From positions 310,001 to 374,000 of the forward strand of contig NZ_JACHXQ010000001.1 of the NCBI RefSeq assembly GCF_014192285.1: 64,000 nucleotides of DNA, read 5' to 3'. Positions 46,923 to 57,094 of this stretch are shown one piece after another. Under the pieces are notes generated by a model. The model had not been told where the DNA came from. It made no database searches and saw only the letters and a list, made by a program, of their open reading frames with translations. A program made the translations under genes and the position numbers. Every line of letters starts with the position of its first letter. The first letter of the stretch is position 1. Source of the stretch: Halomonas fontilapidosi. Its GTDB lineage: Bacteria > Pseudomonadota > Gammaproteobacteria > Pseudomonadales > Halomonadaceae.

Positions 46923-48074
46923 ATGACCAGCGAACCTCAAATCGGACCTATTGCCCTTCCCGACACCCGGGCCCGTCGGGTCATCGAACAGCTACTCGCT
47001 GGATCGGGGGTCACGATCAATGGCGATGCCCCCCACGATATCCGCGTGCTGCATCCCGACTTCTTCTCGCGGGTGCTGCATCAGGGAACCCTGGGGCTGG
47101 GTGAAGCCTACATGGATGGCTGGTGGGAGTGTGACAGTATCGACGAGTTGGCGACGCGGCTGCTGCTCAACGGCCTCGGCGACCATGCCCGCTCGACCAC
47201 CGAACGCCTCAAGTACCGACTGCAGGCCGGCTTCCTCAACCTGCAGAGCAAGGCGCGTGCCTACATGGTGGGGGAAGCCCACTACGACCTGGGCAACGAC
47301 CTCTTCGAACGCATGCTCGATCCCACCATGTGTTACTCCTGCGGTTACTGGAAGTCAGCCGACAACCTGCATCAGGCTCAGCGCGCCAAACTGGAGCTGG
47401 CCTGCCGCAAGCTCGACCTCAAGCCGGGCATGAAGGTTCTCGATATCGGCTGTGGCTGGGGCAGCTTCGCCGAACATGCTGCCCGCCATCACGACGTCGA
47501 AGTCACCGGCATCACGATCTCTCGGGAGCAGGCCGCCCTGGCCAGGGAACGCTGTGAGGGCTTGCCGGTGGAGATCCTCCTGCAGGACTACCGCGACCTG
47601 GACGGGCTGTACGACCGCATTGTCTCCATCGGCATGTTCGAGCACGTCGGACACCGCAACTATCCCACCTATTTCGAGACGGTAAGGCGCCTGATGCCGG
47701 CCGATGGCCTCTTCCTGCTGCATACCATCGGCTCCAACCGTTCGGAGGTCACGGCGGATCCCTGGATCAACCGTTACATCTTCCCCAATGGGGTCCTGCC
47801 TTCTGCCATGGACATCGCACGGACCAGCGAGGCGCATCTGCTGATGGAGGATTGGCAGAACTTTGGTCCCGACTACGACAATACGCTGATGGCCTGGCTG
47901 GACAACTTCGACGCCCATTGGCACGAGATCGCCCATCGCTACAATGAGCGCACCCGTCGCATGTTCCGCTACTACCTGGCGATCTGTGCCGGCGCCTTCC
48001 GCGCCCGCCACCTTCAGCTGTGGCAGGTCGCCTTCTCGCGCGGTCGGCCAGGTCGCTACGACGCCCCGCGATGA
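46923..48074 (+). CDS. cfa: cyclopropane-fatty-acyl-phospholipid synthase
   Basis: Cfa methylenates cis double bonds of membrane phospholipid acyl chains with SAM, a stationary-phase and stress adaptation. The 383-residue protein (E. coli 382) has the N-terminal lipid-binding part, FFSRVLHQGTLGLGEAYMDGWWE, the SAM motif VLDIGCGWG (residues 172-180), MCYSCGYW and MFEHVGHRNY. GGAGG precedes ATG 46923. It has its own transcription unit. Confidence 0.96.
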   Translation: MTSEPQIGPIALPDTRARRVIEQLLAGSGVTINGDAPHDIRVLHPDFFSRVLHQGTLGLGEAYMDGWWECDSIDELATRLLLNGLGDHARSTTERLKYRLQAGFLNLQSKARAYMVGEAHYDLGNDLFERMLDPTMCYSCGYWKSADNLHQAQRAKLELACRKLDLKPGMKVLDIGCGWGSFAEHAARHHDVEVTGITISREQAALARERCEGLPVEILLQDYRDLDGLYDRIVSIGMFEHVGHRNYPTYFETVRRLMPADGLFLLHTIGSNRSEVTADPWINRYIFPNGVLPSAMDIARTSEAHLLMEDWQNFGPDYDNTLMAWLDNFDAHWHEIAHRYNERTRRMFRYYLAICAGAFRARHLQLWQVAFSRGRPGRYDAPR

Positions 48075-48281
48075 CCTCGCGCTCCCGTTGCGCTAGACGC
48101 TGTCCGCCAGCCGGTTGTAGGCGATCTCCTACATCGTAGGGAGGATGCCGCACGCTTGCCGTCAGCGTATGATAGTGCGCTTGATCAAGAGATCCACGCG
48201 TCCCTTAACCTGCCAACATTTAAAGGCAGGACAATAACCAAGAACGAAGAACCTGTTCGCAGCAGGGAAAAGGACACCCGC

Positions 48282-49196
48282 ATGCCTTCCAATGATGTCA
48301 TACCGGGTGGGGGAAAGCCGCCGCCGGACTGGATCCTGGAACTGACCGAGCAATTGCCCGGCGTGATCTTCCAGCTGCACCGGGACCCGGACGGCCGAAT
48401 GCATTTCCCCTATCTGGCAGGCAGCGGCGCGCAGCTGACCGGGATCGACCGGCGTGACCTGGCCCAGAGTGCCCTGCCGGCCCTCGAGCGCCTGGCCGAG
48501 GATGATCATCCTCGCGTGATGGCGGCCATCGAGCGCTCGGCCCGCTGGCAGCGTCCCATCACCACCAAGTTTCGGCTGCGAATGGCCGATGACCGCCTGA
48601 GCTGGATCGCCCTGCGCGCCCAGCCCCGCAAGGTCGAGACCGGCGTACTCTGGTACGGCCTGATGATCGACATCAGCGAACAGATGGTCGAGGAGGAGCG
48701 ATTGCGCCGGCTGTCCGACACCGACGACCTGACCGGCCTCGCCAACCGGCGCAAGTTGATGCAGCGCCTCGAGGAGGAGATTTCCTTGAGCAATCGGCAT
48801 GCCCTGCCGCTATCGCTGATGATGCTCGACCTAGATCACTTCAAGTCGATCAACGACACCTGGGGACACCTCCGCGGCGACCAGGTGCTGACAGAGCTAG
48901 CGACGCTATGCCGGGAGGTGCTGCGTGAAGAGGACCTGGTGGCCCGGTTGGGCGGCGAGGAGTTCGCCCTGCTGCTGCCGCTGCCCCCCGAGACTCACTG
49001 TCGACAGCTGGCAGAACGCCTTCGCGAGCGAATCGCCGCCCACGACTTCGGCATCGGTCAGGGGCGTATCACGGTCAGCATCGGCGTCGCCGAGCACCGT
49101 ATCGGGGATTCTTGCGAGACCCTGATCCGGCGTGCCGACGAGAGCCTCTACGCGGCCAAGCACGGGGGTCGCAACCAGGTGATGACGGGCGCCTAG
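48282..49196 (+). CDS. PAS-GGDEF diguanylate cyclase
   Basis: The 304-residue protein lacks membrane segments. Residues ~15-135 form a PAS domain (IFQLHRDPDGRMHFPYL, ending IDISEQMVEEERLRRLS) and residues ~140-300 a GGDEF domain. The active-site motif is GGEEF (224-228), and the RxxD inhibitory site is present five residues upstream (REED, 215-218), so it should make c-di-GMP with product inhibition. ATG 48282 follows AAAAGG; the frame stays open to 48156 over a region without a binding site. Confidence 0.92.
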   Translation: MPSNDVIPGGGKPPPDWILELTEQLPGVIFQLHRDPDGRMHFPYLAGSGAQLTGIDRRDLAQSALPALERLAEDDHPRVMAAIERSARWQRPITTKFRLRMADDRLSWIALRAQPRKVETGVLWYGLMIDISEQMVEEERLRRLSDTDDLTGLANRRKLMQRLEEEISLSNRHALPLSLMMLDLDHFKSINDTWGHLRGDQVLTELATLCREVLREEDLVARLGGEEFALLLPLPPETHCRQLAERLRERIAAHDFGIGQGRITVSIGVAEHRIGDSCETLIRRADESLYAAKHGGRNQVMTGA

Positions 49197-49204
49197 ACCT
49201 GGCG

Positions 49205-49852
49205 CTAGAGGTAGTCGAGGAACCACCGGGCGGCATGGGCCTCGACCTTCTCCAGCGTGCCAGGCTCCTCGAAGAGGTGGGTAGCACCGGGCACGATCAG
49301 CAGTTGACGTTGACAGGTCATGCGCGCCATCGCCGCTTCGTTCAGCTCAATCACCTGAGTATCCTGCCCGCCGACCAGCATCAGACTTGGTGCCTTGACA
49401 TGCGCCAGGGCGTCACCGGCGAGATCGGGACGCCCACCCCGAGAGACCACGGCTTGAACCAGCTCGGGCTTATCGGCGGCGGCAATCAATGCCGCCGCCG
49501 CCCCCGTGCTGGCCCCGAACAGGCCGATCGGCCACGCATGGGTCTGCGGTGATTCCGCCACCCAGCTCACGGCCCCACTCATGCGCGCCCCGATCAAGGC
49601 GATGTCGAAGCGAAGTGATCGCGTACGTTCATCGATCAGACTCTCGTCAGGCGTGAGCAGGTCGAACAGCAGGGTCGCCAGCCCCTGCTCGGCCAGCTGC
49701 CGCGCCACATGGCGGTTGCGAACGCTGAAACGGCTGCTTCCACTGCCATGGGCGAACACCACGATACCCGCCGGGTCTGCCGGTTGCAGCAGATTGCCCT
49801 CGAGGGTGACGCCGCAGGTCTCGAGTTCGAGACTGTGCTCGGTAATCGACAT
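49205..49852 (-). CDS. alpha/beta hydrolase (dienelactone hydrolase-like)
   Basis: The 215-residue protein has the alpha/beta hydrolase fold with a complete catalytic triad by position: S115 (GASTG), D164 (GGQDT) and H192 (ATHLFEE), and VVFAHGSGSSR as the oxyanion region. Close relatives occur alone or fused to phosphoribosyltransferases. The substrate is unknown. It ends 9 bp from the cyclase gene and is convergent with it. Confidence 0.85.
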   Translation of the reverse strand: MSITEHSLELETCGVTLEGNLLQPADPAGIVVFAHGSGSSRFSVRNRHVARQLAEQGLATLLFDLLTPDESLIDERTRSLRFDIALIGARMSGAVSWVAESPQTHAWPIGLFGASTGAAAALIAAADKPELVQAVVSRGGRPDLAGDALAHVKAPSLMLVGGQDTQVIELNEAAMARMTCQRQLLIVPGATHLFEEPGTLEKVEAHAARWFLDYL

Positions 49853-50007
49853 GAAACCTCTCCCTGCCTCGACTTAGGGTGGCGACAGTACTCCCAGTGT
49901 AGCGACAGCCAGCGTCGAGATGCCATCGGGCACGGACGCAAGCCGAGGATCACGTTATACTGGAAAAAATCCCAGTATTTTTGCAGATAACACAGCAGGC
50001 AGTCCCC

Positions 50008-51969
<1,962 letters not shown>

Positions 51970-51974
51970 ACGGA

Positions 51975-52619
51975 TCAGCCACCACGACGACGCGACAGCG
52001 CCAGGGTCAGCCCATGCACCGGCAAGTAGATCAGCACCGGCCAGAGCAGCATTAGCGCCATCAGGTAGATGGGTGCGTCCACCATCGTCTGGGGCTGACC
52101 GAAAGGTCCCTCGACCCAATTGATATTGCGCTCGGCCTCGGTAAAAAGATAACTGGCCGGGACCACCAGCCAGGTCAGTCCCGTCTGCCAGACAAGCGCA
52201 CGCCGATCGTATCCCAGGCGCCACACGGCATATCCGGCCACCGGCGGCAACAGCAGGTGATACATCGACATCAGGCGGGTCACGAGGGGATTGCGGTCAT
52301 CGAACATGTACTCGGTGCCGCCGATGGGATGCCAGCCGGTCAGCCAGGCGGTGCCCACATCCAGCGCCCAGAGGCTGCCGACCAGGGCCACCGCCAGCCA
52401 CTGCATCGAGACCAGCTGTCGGCTTTCGCGCCACAGGCCGGCAAGCAGCAGAAAGTTGGCCAGGTTGCACAGCCAGAAATAGTTCTGCGGGCCCACCAGC
52501 ACCCAGAAGGTGGGCGCCCAGAGAAGGATCCAGGCGGTAAACACCAGCTTGAGCCAAAGCGGCAAGCGGGTCTTGGGCCGATCCTCCTGAGTCCCGGATT
52601 TCTCGCTCGCCCTGCGCAT
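51975..52619 (-). CDS. membrane protein co-transcribed with tyrR
   Basis: The 214-residue protein has about six transmembrane segments, with conserved-looking WAPTFWVLVGPQNYFWLCNLAN, DVGTAWLTGWHPIGGTEYMF and YLFTEAERNINWVEGPF. I do not recognise the family. Its ATG overlaps the tyrR stop by one base, so it is translationally coupled to the regulator. A transport or signalling role in aromatic metabolism would be a guess. Confidence 0.7.
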   Translation of the reverse strand: MRRASEKSGTQEDRPKTRLPLWLKLVFTAWILLWAPTFWVLVGPQNYFWLCNLANFLLLAGLWRESRQLVSMQWLAVALVGSLWALDVGTAWLTGWHPIGGTEYMFDDRNPLVTRLMSMYHLLLPPVAGYAVWRLGYDRRALVWQTGLTWLVVPASYLFTEAERNINWVEGPFGQPQTMVDAPIYLMALMLLWPVLIYLPVHGLTLALSRRRGG

Positions 52620-54178
52620 TACGCCTCCCCGCCGATCCCGTAGCGTCTGAGCTTGTTGGCGATGGTGGTATGCGAGACCCCGAGACGCTTGGCCAGCAAT
52701 CGGCTGGAGGGGTGTCGCGGATAGAGTTCAGCGAGTACGCGACGCTCCACCTCACCCAGGATATCGGCGAGCGAACCCTCGAATTCGATACCCGACAGGC
52801 CTGCCGACTCTCCGACATCGGGCAGGCGCAGGTGAGCCGGCTCGATGGTTTCCCCTTCGCACAGCGAAACTGCCTGGAAGAGCACGTTCTCGAGCTGGCG
52901 GACGTTACCCGGCCAGTGGTAGGCAGCGAGCCGGGCAAGGGCCGATGACGATAGCCTCGGCAGGCGACAGCCGATCTGGCGGGCCGCGCGATCGATGAAG
53001 TGCAGGGCCAGCGCCTCGATGCCATCCCGACACTCGCGCAGCGGCGGCACCTGAAGCGAAAGCACGTTGAGGCGATGGTAGAGATCGTGGCGAAACAGCC
53101 CCTCGGCACAGAGCGCCGGCAGGTCCTGCTGAGTGGCGCAGATCACCCGCACATCCAGCCAGGTCTCCTCGTCGCTGCCCACCCGACGGAAACCGCCATC
53201 CTGCAGGAAGCGCAGCAGCTTGACCTGCAGCCGTGGGCTCATCTCGCCCACCTCGTCGAGGAAGATGGTCCCGCCTGCCGTCAATTCCAGCAGGCCCAGC
53301 TTGCCCTCGGGTCGTGCACCCTCGAAGGCGCCAGGCGCATAGCCGAATAGCTCGGTCTCGGCCATGGACTCGGGCAGGCCGGCACAGTTGAGCGCCATGA
53401 ACGGCGCCTGCCCCCGCGCACTGGCCAGGTGGCAGGCCCGAGCCAGCAGCTCCTTACCGGTGCCGGTCTCGCCCTGGATCAGCAGGGGGGCATCCAGTGG
53501 CGCCATCCGCCGCGCCTCGCGAATCAGCGCCTGCAGCCGAGGGCTGGCCTGAAAGATCGCCTCGAAACCACGAATCTCCTGGCGCTGCACCTGATAGATA
53601 CGCTCCCCGATGCGATCGGCGCGATGCAGGGTCACCACGGCACCGGCCAGGGAGGCCACGTCATCCTGGTGCTCCCGGTGCAGCGGTGCGATATCGGCCA
53701 GAAAGGTGGTGTCCCGCAGCTTGATGCGCAAGCCATTGACCCGGGCATTGTTGCGCCGGATCAGCGCCGGCAGGTCAAACTCGGGAAGATGGCGATCCAG
53801 CGACAGCCCGGGCACCTCATCGACGCGCACGCCCAGCAATTGGCCAGCCGCCCGGTTGGCGGCCACGATATGCCCCTCCATGTCGATGGACATCACCGGG
53901 TCGGAGAGCGACGACAGCAGCGCATCCAGCTCGAGGTGTCGCCGCTCGCTGGGCATCAGGTTGACCTGGCGCACCCCGAAGACCCCCGGGACCGCCTCCA
54001 GCTCAGGCCTGAGGGTGGCAAGTTGCGCGTGGAGCAGGTTCGGCACGTGCAGGTAGATGGCATTGCCATGCTCGCCACCGACCTCCCCTCGGGCCACGTT
54101 GAGGCCGTAGTCGGAGAAGTGGGCGACGATGTCGCGCAGGATGCCGATCCGGTTCTGGCAGTGAAACCTCAGTCGCAT
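52619..54178 (-). CDS. tyrR: TyrR/PhhR-family aromatic amino acid regulator
   Basis: The 519-residue protein has the TyrR order: an ACT domain (MRLRFHCQNRIGILRDI), a PAS domain (~80-190), an AAA+ sigma-54-activator-like domain with Walker A GETGTGK (236-242) and Walker B, and a C-terminal Fis-type HTH (SRLLAKRLGVSHTTIANKLRRYG). The loop that contacts sigma-54 (GAFTGA) reads GAFEGA at 283-288, so it probably activates sigma-70 promoters like E. coli TyrR. It is divergent from phhA. The start is ATG 54178; the frame is open to 54271. Confidence 0.93.
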   Translation of the reverse strand: MRLRFHCQNRIGILRDIVAHFSDYGLNVARGEVGGEHGNAIYLHVPNLLHAQLATLRPELEAVPGVFGVRQVNLMPSERRHLELDALLSSLSDPVMSIDMEGHIVAANRAAGQLLGVRVDEVPGLSLDRHLPEFDLPALIRRNNARVNGLRIKLRDTTFLADIAPLHREHQDDVASLAGAVVTLHRADRIGERIYQVQRQEIRGFEAIFQASPRLQALIREARRMAPLDAPLLIQGETGTGKELLARACHLASARGQAPFMALNCAGLPESMAETELFGYAPGAFEGARPEGKLGLLELTAGGTIFLDEVGEMSPRLQVKLLRFLQDGGFRRVGSDEETWLDVRVICATQQDLPALCAEGLFRHDLYHRLNVLSLQVPPLRECRDGIEALALHFIDRAARQIGCRLPRLSSSALARLAAYHWPGNVRQLENVLFQAVSLCEGETIEPAHLRLPDVGESAGLSGIEFEGSLADILGEVERRVLAELYPRHPSSRLLAKRLGVSHTTIANKLRRYGIGGEA

Positions 54179-54211
54179 CGATAAAGATTCTCGCGTCAGG
54201 TCGGGAAAGTC

Positions 54212-54227
54212 GTCACGTCGACGTGAC
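54212..54227. promoter_or_regulatory. 16-bp palindrome in the tyrR-phhA gap
   Basis: GTCACGTCGACGTGAC is a perfect palindrome 34 bp from the tyrR start. The half ACGTGAC recurs at 54243-54249 and its complement at 54314-54320, four occurrences in about 110 bp. Its regulator is unknown. Confidence 0.65.
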
Positions 54228-54314
54228 TGAAGTGTCAAGATAACGTGACGGTCATGCCACCTCAAAGCCACACAGCCTGCATCTTCGCGCTGAGCGGCCG
54301 AAAAACGAAAAATA

Positions 54315-54332
54315 CGTCACGTTTTCTTTACA
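54315..54332. promoter_or_regulatory. TyrR/PhhR-box-like site upstream of phhA
   Basis: CGTCACGTTTTCTTTACA matches TGTAAA-N6-TTTACA at 9 of 12, with a perfect right half. It lies 123 bp upstream of the phhA ATG and overlaps one ACGTCAC half-site of the palindrome motif. Confidence 0.55.
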
Positions 54333-54455
54333 GTTCGTCGGCTTCGCACTGCCAAATCATCGTCTTCTCTCTCCCGCACGCCGTCCCACCCCGCCTAGAC
54401 TCGAAGGGATTCCGCAAGGCCGACAACAACCCACAAGTGACGCCACGGAGAGATC

Positions 54456-55292
54456 ATGACAACACCATTGAGTGAACTGAGCGAGTTCGCCAGCAAGACC
54501 GGCTACCGTGCACGACTGCCCGACGCCCGGGGCCATATCACCTACAGCGACACCGAGCATGGCACCTGGCAGGCGCTGATGCAGCGCCAGCTGGGCATGA
54601 TCGAGGGGCGCGTCTGCCAGCAGTACCTCGACGGCCTGGAGCGCCTGGCGCTGCCCGAGTCGCGCATTCCCCAGCTTGGCGAGGTCGACCGTGTCCTGCA
54701 GGCCGCTACCGGTTGGCAGACGGCCCAGGTCCCGGCCCTGATCCCCTTCGATACCTTTTTCGAGCTGCTCGCCAACCGGCGTTTTCCGGTGGCCACCTTC
54801 ATCCGCACGCCTGCGGAGATGGACTACCTGAAGGAACCGGACATCTTCCACGAGATCTTCGGCCACTGCCCGATGCTCACCGACCCCTCGTTCGCCGAGT
54901 TCACCGCCACCTATGGTCGCCTGGGCAAGGCCGCCTCCCCCAAGGAGCGGGTCTACCTGGCGCGCCTGTACTGGATGACGGTGGAATTCGGCCTGGTCGA
55001 TACACCCGCGGGTCGACGCATCTATGGCGGAGGCATCATCTCCTCGCCAAAGGAGACCTTGCACTCGCTCTCCGACGTGCCGACGCATCGCTCCTTCGAT
55101 CCCGTGGATGCCCTGCGAACGCCCTACCGCATCGACATCCTGCAGCCGCTCTACTACGTGCTCGACGACCTCACGTCCCTGCACGACCTTTCTCGGCAGG
55201 ACATCATGGGCATGGTGCACCGCGCCATGGAACTGGGCCTGTTCGAGCCCCGCTTCGAGCCAGCCACCCGCAGCCCCAAGGCCAGCGCCTGA
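54456..55292 (+). CDS. phhA: phenylalanine 4-monooxygenase
   Basis: PhhA hydroxylates phenylalanine to tyrosine with tetrahydropterin, Fe(II) and O2. The 278-residue bacterial-length enzyme has the iron ligands H132, H137 (FHEIFGHCPML) and E177 (WMTVEFGL). The start at ATG 54456 follows GAGA. It heads phhA-phhB-tyrB, though the 214-bp gap to phhB holds a repeat element. Regulation by the divergent tyrR is likely. Confidence 0.96.
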   Translation: MTTPLSELSEFASKTGYRARLPDARGHITYSDTEHGTWQALMQRQLGMIEGRVCQQYLDGLERLALPESRIPQLGEVDRVLQAATGWQTAQVPALIPFDTFFELLANRRFPVATFIRTPAEMDYLKEPDIFHEIFGHCPMLTDPSFAEFTATYGRLGKAASPKERVYLARLYWMTVEFGLVDTPAGRRIYGGGIISSPKETLHSLSDVPTHRSFDPVDALRTPYRIDILQPLYYVLDDLTSLHDLSRQDIMGMVHRAMELGLFEPRFEPATRSPKASA

Positions 55293-55317
55293 TCATCACT
55301 AATCAGCCTGCCCTATC

Positions 55318-55422
55318 GCGAGAGGCGCCGGGAAAAGGTTGTAGAGGGGGTCCTACGCCACGGATGGCGTCGGTAGCGCCCAGGGAGGGGTTCACAGCGC
55401 CCCCGCGAAAACCTGTTGCCGG
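55318..55422 (-). repeat. dispersed intergenic element, copy 2 (covarying hairpin)
   Basis: This is the inverse copy of 5440-5545, lying between phhA and phhB. Its hairpin ACGCCA-CGGA-TGGCGT (55355-55370) differs from copy 1 by a compensatory base-pair change. The copy splits an otherwise tight operon, so it was probably inserted after the operon formed. Confidence 0.75.
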
Positions 55423-55506
55423 ATCAGCCTCGGAGGCCATCACCCCGTGCGACCTTCATGACCGATCACCCCTGACGAAGATTTTTCGAGACTATAAGGA
55501 GATACC

Positions 55507-55845
55507 ATGAGCCAGCTTTCCGATCAGCAGTGCGAAGCCTGCAGTTGGGACGCCCCCCACGTCACCGACGCCGAGATCGAGCAGTACAAGACAGAGGTGC
55601 CCGAGTGGCAGATCGTCGAGCGCGATGGCATCATGAAGCTGGAGCGGGTGTTCAAATTCCGCAACTTCAAGCAGGCCCTCGACTTCACCAACCGCGTCGG
55701 CGAGATCGCCGAGGAAGCCGGTCATCATCCGGCTCTGCTGACCGAGTGGGGCAAGGTCACTGTCACCTGGTGGTCACACGAGATGAAGGGCCTGCACCGC
55801 AATGATTTCATTCTTGCCGCTAGAACCGACGAGGTAGCGAAATAA
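55507..55845 (+). CDS. phhB: pterin-4a-carbinolamine dehydratase
   Basis: PhhB recycles the pterin cofactor of PhhA by dehydrating 4a-hydroxytetrahydropterin. The 112-residue protein shows the family pattern [28 protein letters not shown] (the catalytic His pair) and [23 protein letters not shown] precedes ATG 55507. Its TAA is directly followed by the tyrB ATG. Confidence 0.96.
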   Translation: MSQLSDQQCEACSWDAPHVTDAEIEQYKTEVPEWQIVERDGIMKLERVFKFRNFKQALDFTNRVGEIAEEAGHHPALLTEWGKVTVTWWSHEMKGLHRNDFILAARTDEVAK

Positions 55846-57033
55846 ATGTTCGAGAAAATTGAGCGGGTTCCCGGGGACGCCATCCTCGGTCTGATCGAGG
55901 CCTTCAAGAAGGATACCAACCCTCAGAAGGTCGATCTCGGCGTCGGCGTCTACAAGGACGACCAGGGCAACACCCCGGTGATGCGCGCCGTCAAGGAAGC
56001 CGAGGCCCTGCTGCTCAAGAACGAGACCACCAAGACCTACATTGGCTCTCATGGTGCGCCGGCATACGGTGAAGTGATCCTGCCCATGGTGCTCGGCGAG
56101 GGATCGCCGGTGCTGGACGCCAAGCGTGCCAGCGCGACCCAGTCACCGGGCGGTACCGGTGCCCTGCGCCTGGCGGCCGACTTCATTGCCACTCAGCTAC
56201 CCGGCAAGGACATCTGGGTGTCGGACCCGACCTGGCCGAACCACCTGGGCATCTTTCCCGCCGCGGGCCTGACGCTGCGCAAGTACCCGTACGTGGACGC
56301 CGAGAACCGTCTCGATTTCGACGGCATGCTGGGGGCACTCAAGGAGATTCCGGAAGGCGACGTGGTGCTGCTGCATGCCTGCTGCCACAACCCCACCGGC
56401 TTCGACCTCTCCCGCGACCAGTGGCAACAGGTGCTGGAGGTGGTTCGCGAGCGCAACCTGCTGCCGCTGATCGACTTCGCCTACCAGGGCTTTGGTGAAG
56501 GCCTGGACGAGGATGCCTACGGGGTTCGGCTGATGGCCGAGAGTCTCGACGAGGTCATCATCACCAGCTCCTGCTCCAAGAACTTCGGCATCTACTGCGA
56601 GCGCACCGGCTGCCTGATCATGGTGGCGAAGAACGAGGAGCAGATGGAGAACGTCCGCTCACAGATCGCCATCGTGGCCCGGGAGAACTACTCCAACCCG
56701 CCGGCCCACGGCGGCTCCATCGTCAGCGAGATCCTCCACTCCGCAGAACTCGCCGCCCTCTGGCGCGACGAGCTCACCGAGATGCGCGACCGCATCAATA
56801 CGTTGCGTCGCGACTTCGTCGAGGCCCTGAAGCCCTATGGCCTGGAGCAGAAGTACGCCTGCGTGGCCGAGCAGCGTGGCATGTTCTCCTACACCGGCTT
56901 GACGGGCGAGCAGGTTGATCGTCTGCGCGACGAGTTCGGCATCTACATGGTGCGCTCCGGCCGCGCCAACGTCGCCGGCTTCTCCCACAAGAACCTGCCC
57001 TACCTGGCCGAGGCGATCGCCGCGGTCAACTGA
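55846..57033 (+). CDS. tyrB: aromatic amino acid aminotransferase
   Basis: The 395-residue class-I PLP aminotransferase (PhhC/TyrB type) converts tyrosine and phenylalanine to their keto acids. The PLP lysine is K245 in SSCSKNFGIYCERTG. The N-terminus MFEKIERVPGDAILGLIEAF and the conserved VHACCHNPTG-like stretch (LLHACCHNPTGFDLS) are AspC/TyrB-like; aspartate is also a likely substrate. It starts right after the phhB stop, and the terminator follows at 57.06 kb. It supplies 4-hydroxyphenylpyruvate to Hpd. Confidence 0.94.
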   Translation: MFEKIERVPGDAILGLIEAFKKDTNPQKVDLGVGVYKDDQGNTPVMRAVKEAEALLLKNETTKTYIGSHGAPAYGEVILPMVLGEGSPVLDAKRASATQSPGGTGALRLAADFIATQLPGKDIWVSDPTWPNHLGIFPAAGLTLRKYPYVDAENRLDFDGMLGALKEIPEGDVVLLHACCHNPTGFDLSRDQWQQVLEVVRERNLLPLIDFAYQGFGEGLDEDAYGVRLMAESLDEVIITSSCSKNFGIYCERTGCLIMVAKNEEQMENVRSQIAIVARENYSNPPAHGGSIVSEILHSAELAALWRDELTEMRDRINTLRRDFVEALKPYGLEQKYACVAEQRGMFSYTGLTGEQVDRLRDEFGIYMVRSGRANVAGFSHKNLPYLAEAIAAVN

Positions 57034-57062
57034 TCGCCACCTCGCCAAAGCCCATCAAGGAG

Positions 57063-57094
57063 AGGCCCGCCGGGAAACCGGCGGGCCTTTTCTT
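57063..57094 (+). terminator. terminator of the phhAB-tyrB operon
   Basis: An 11-bp stem (AGGCCCGCCGG / CCGGCGGGCCT) with GAAA tetraloop is followed by TTTTCTT. It lies 29 bp past the tyrB stop and also abuts the convergent MATE stop. Confidence 0.9.
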
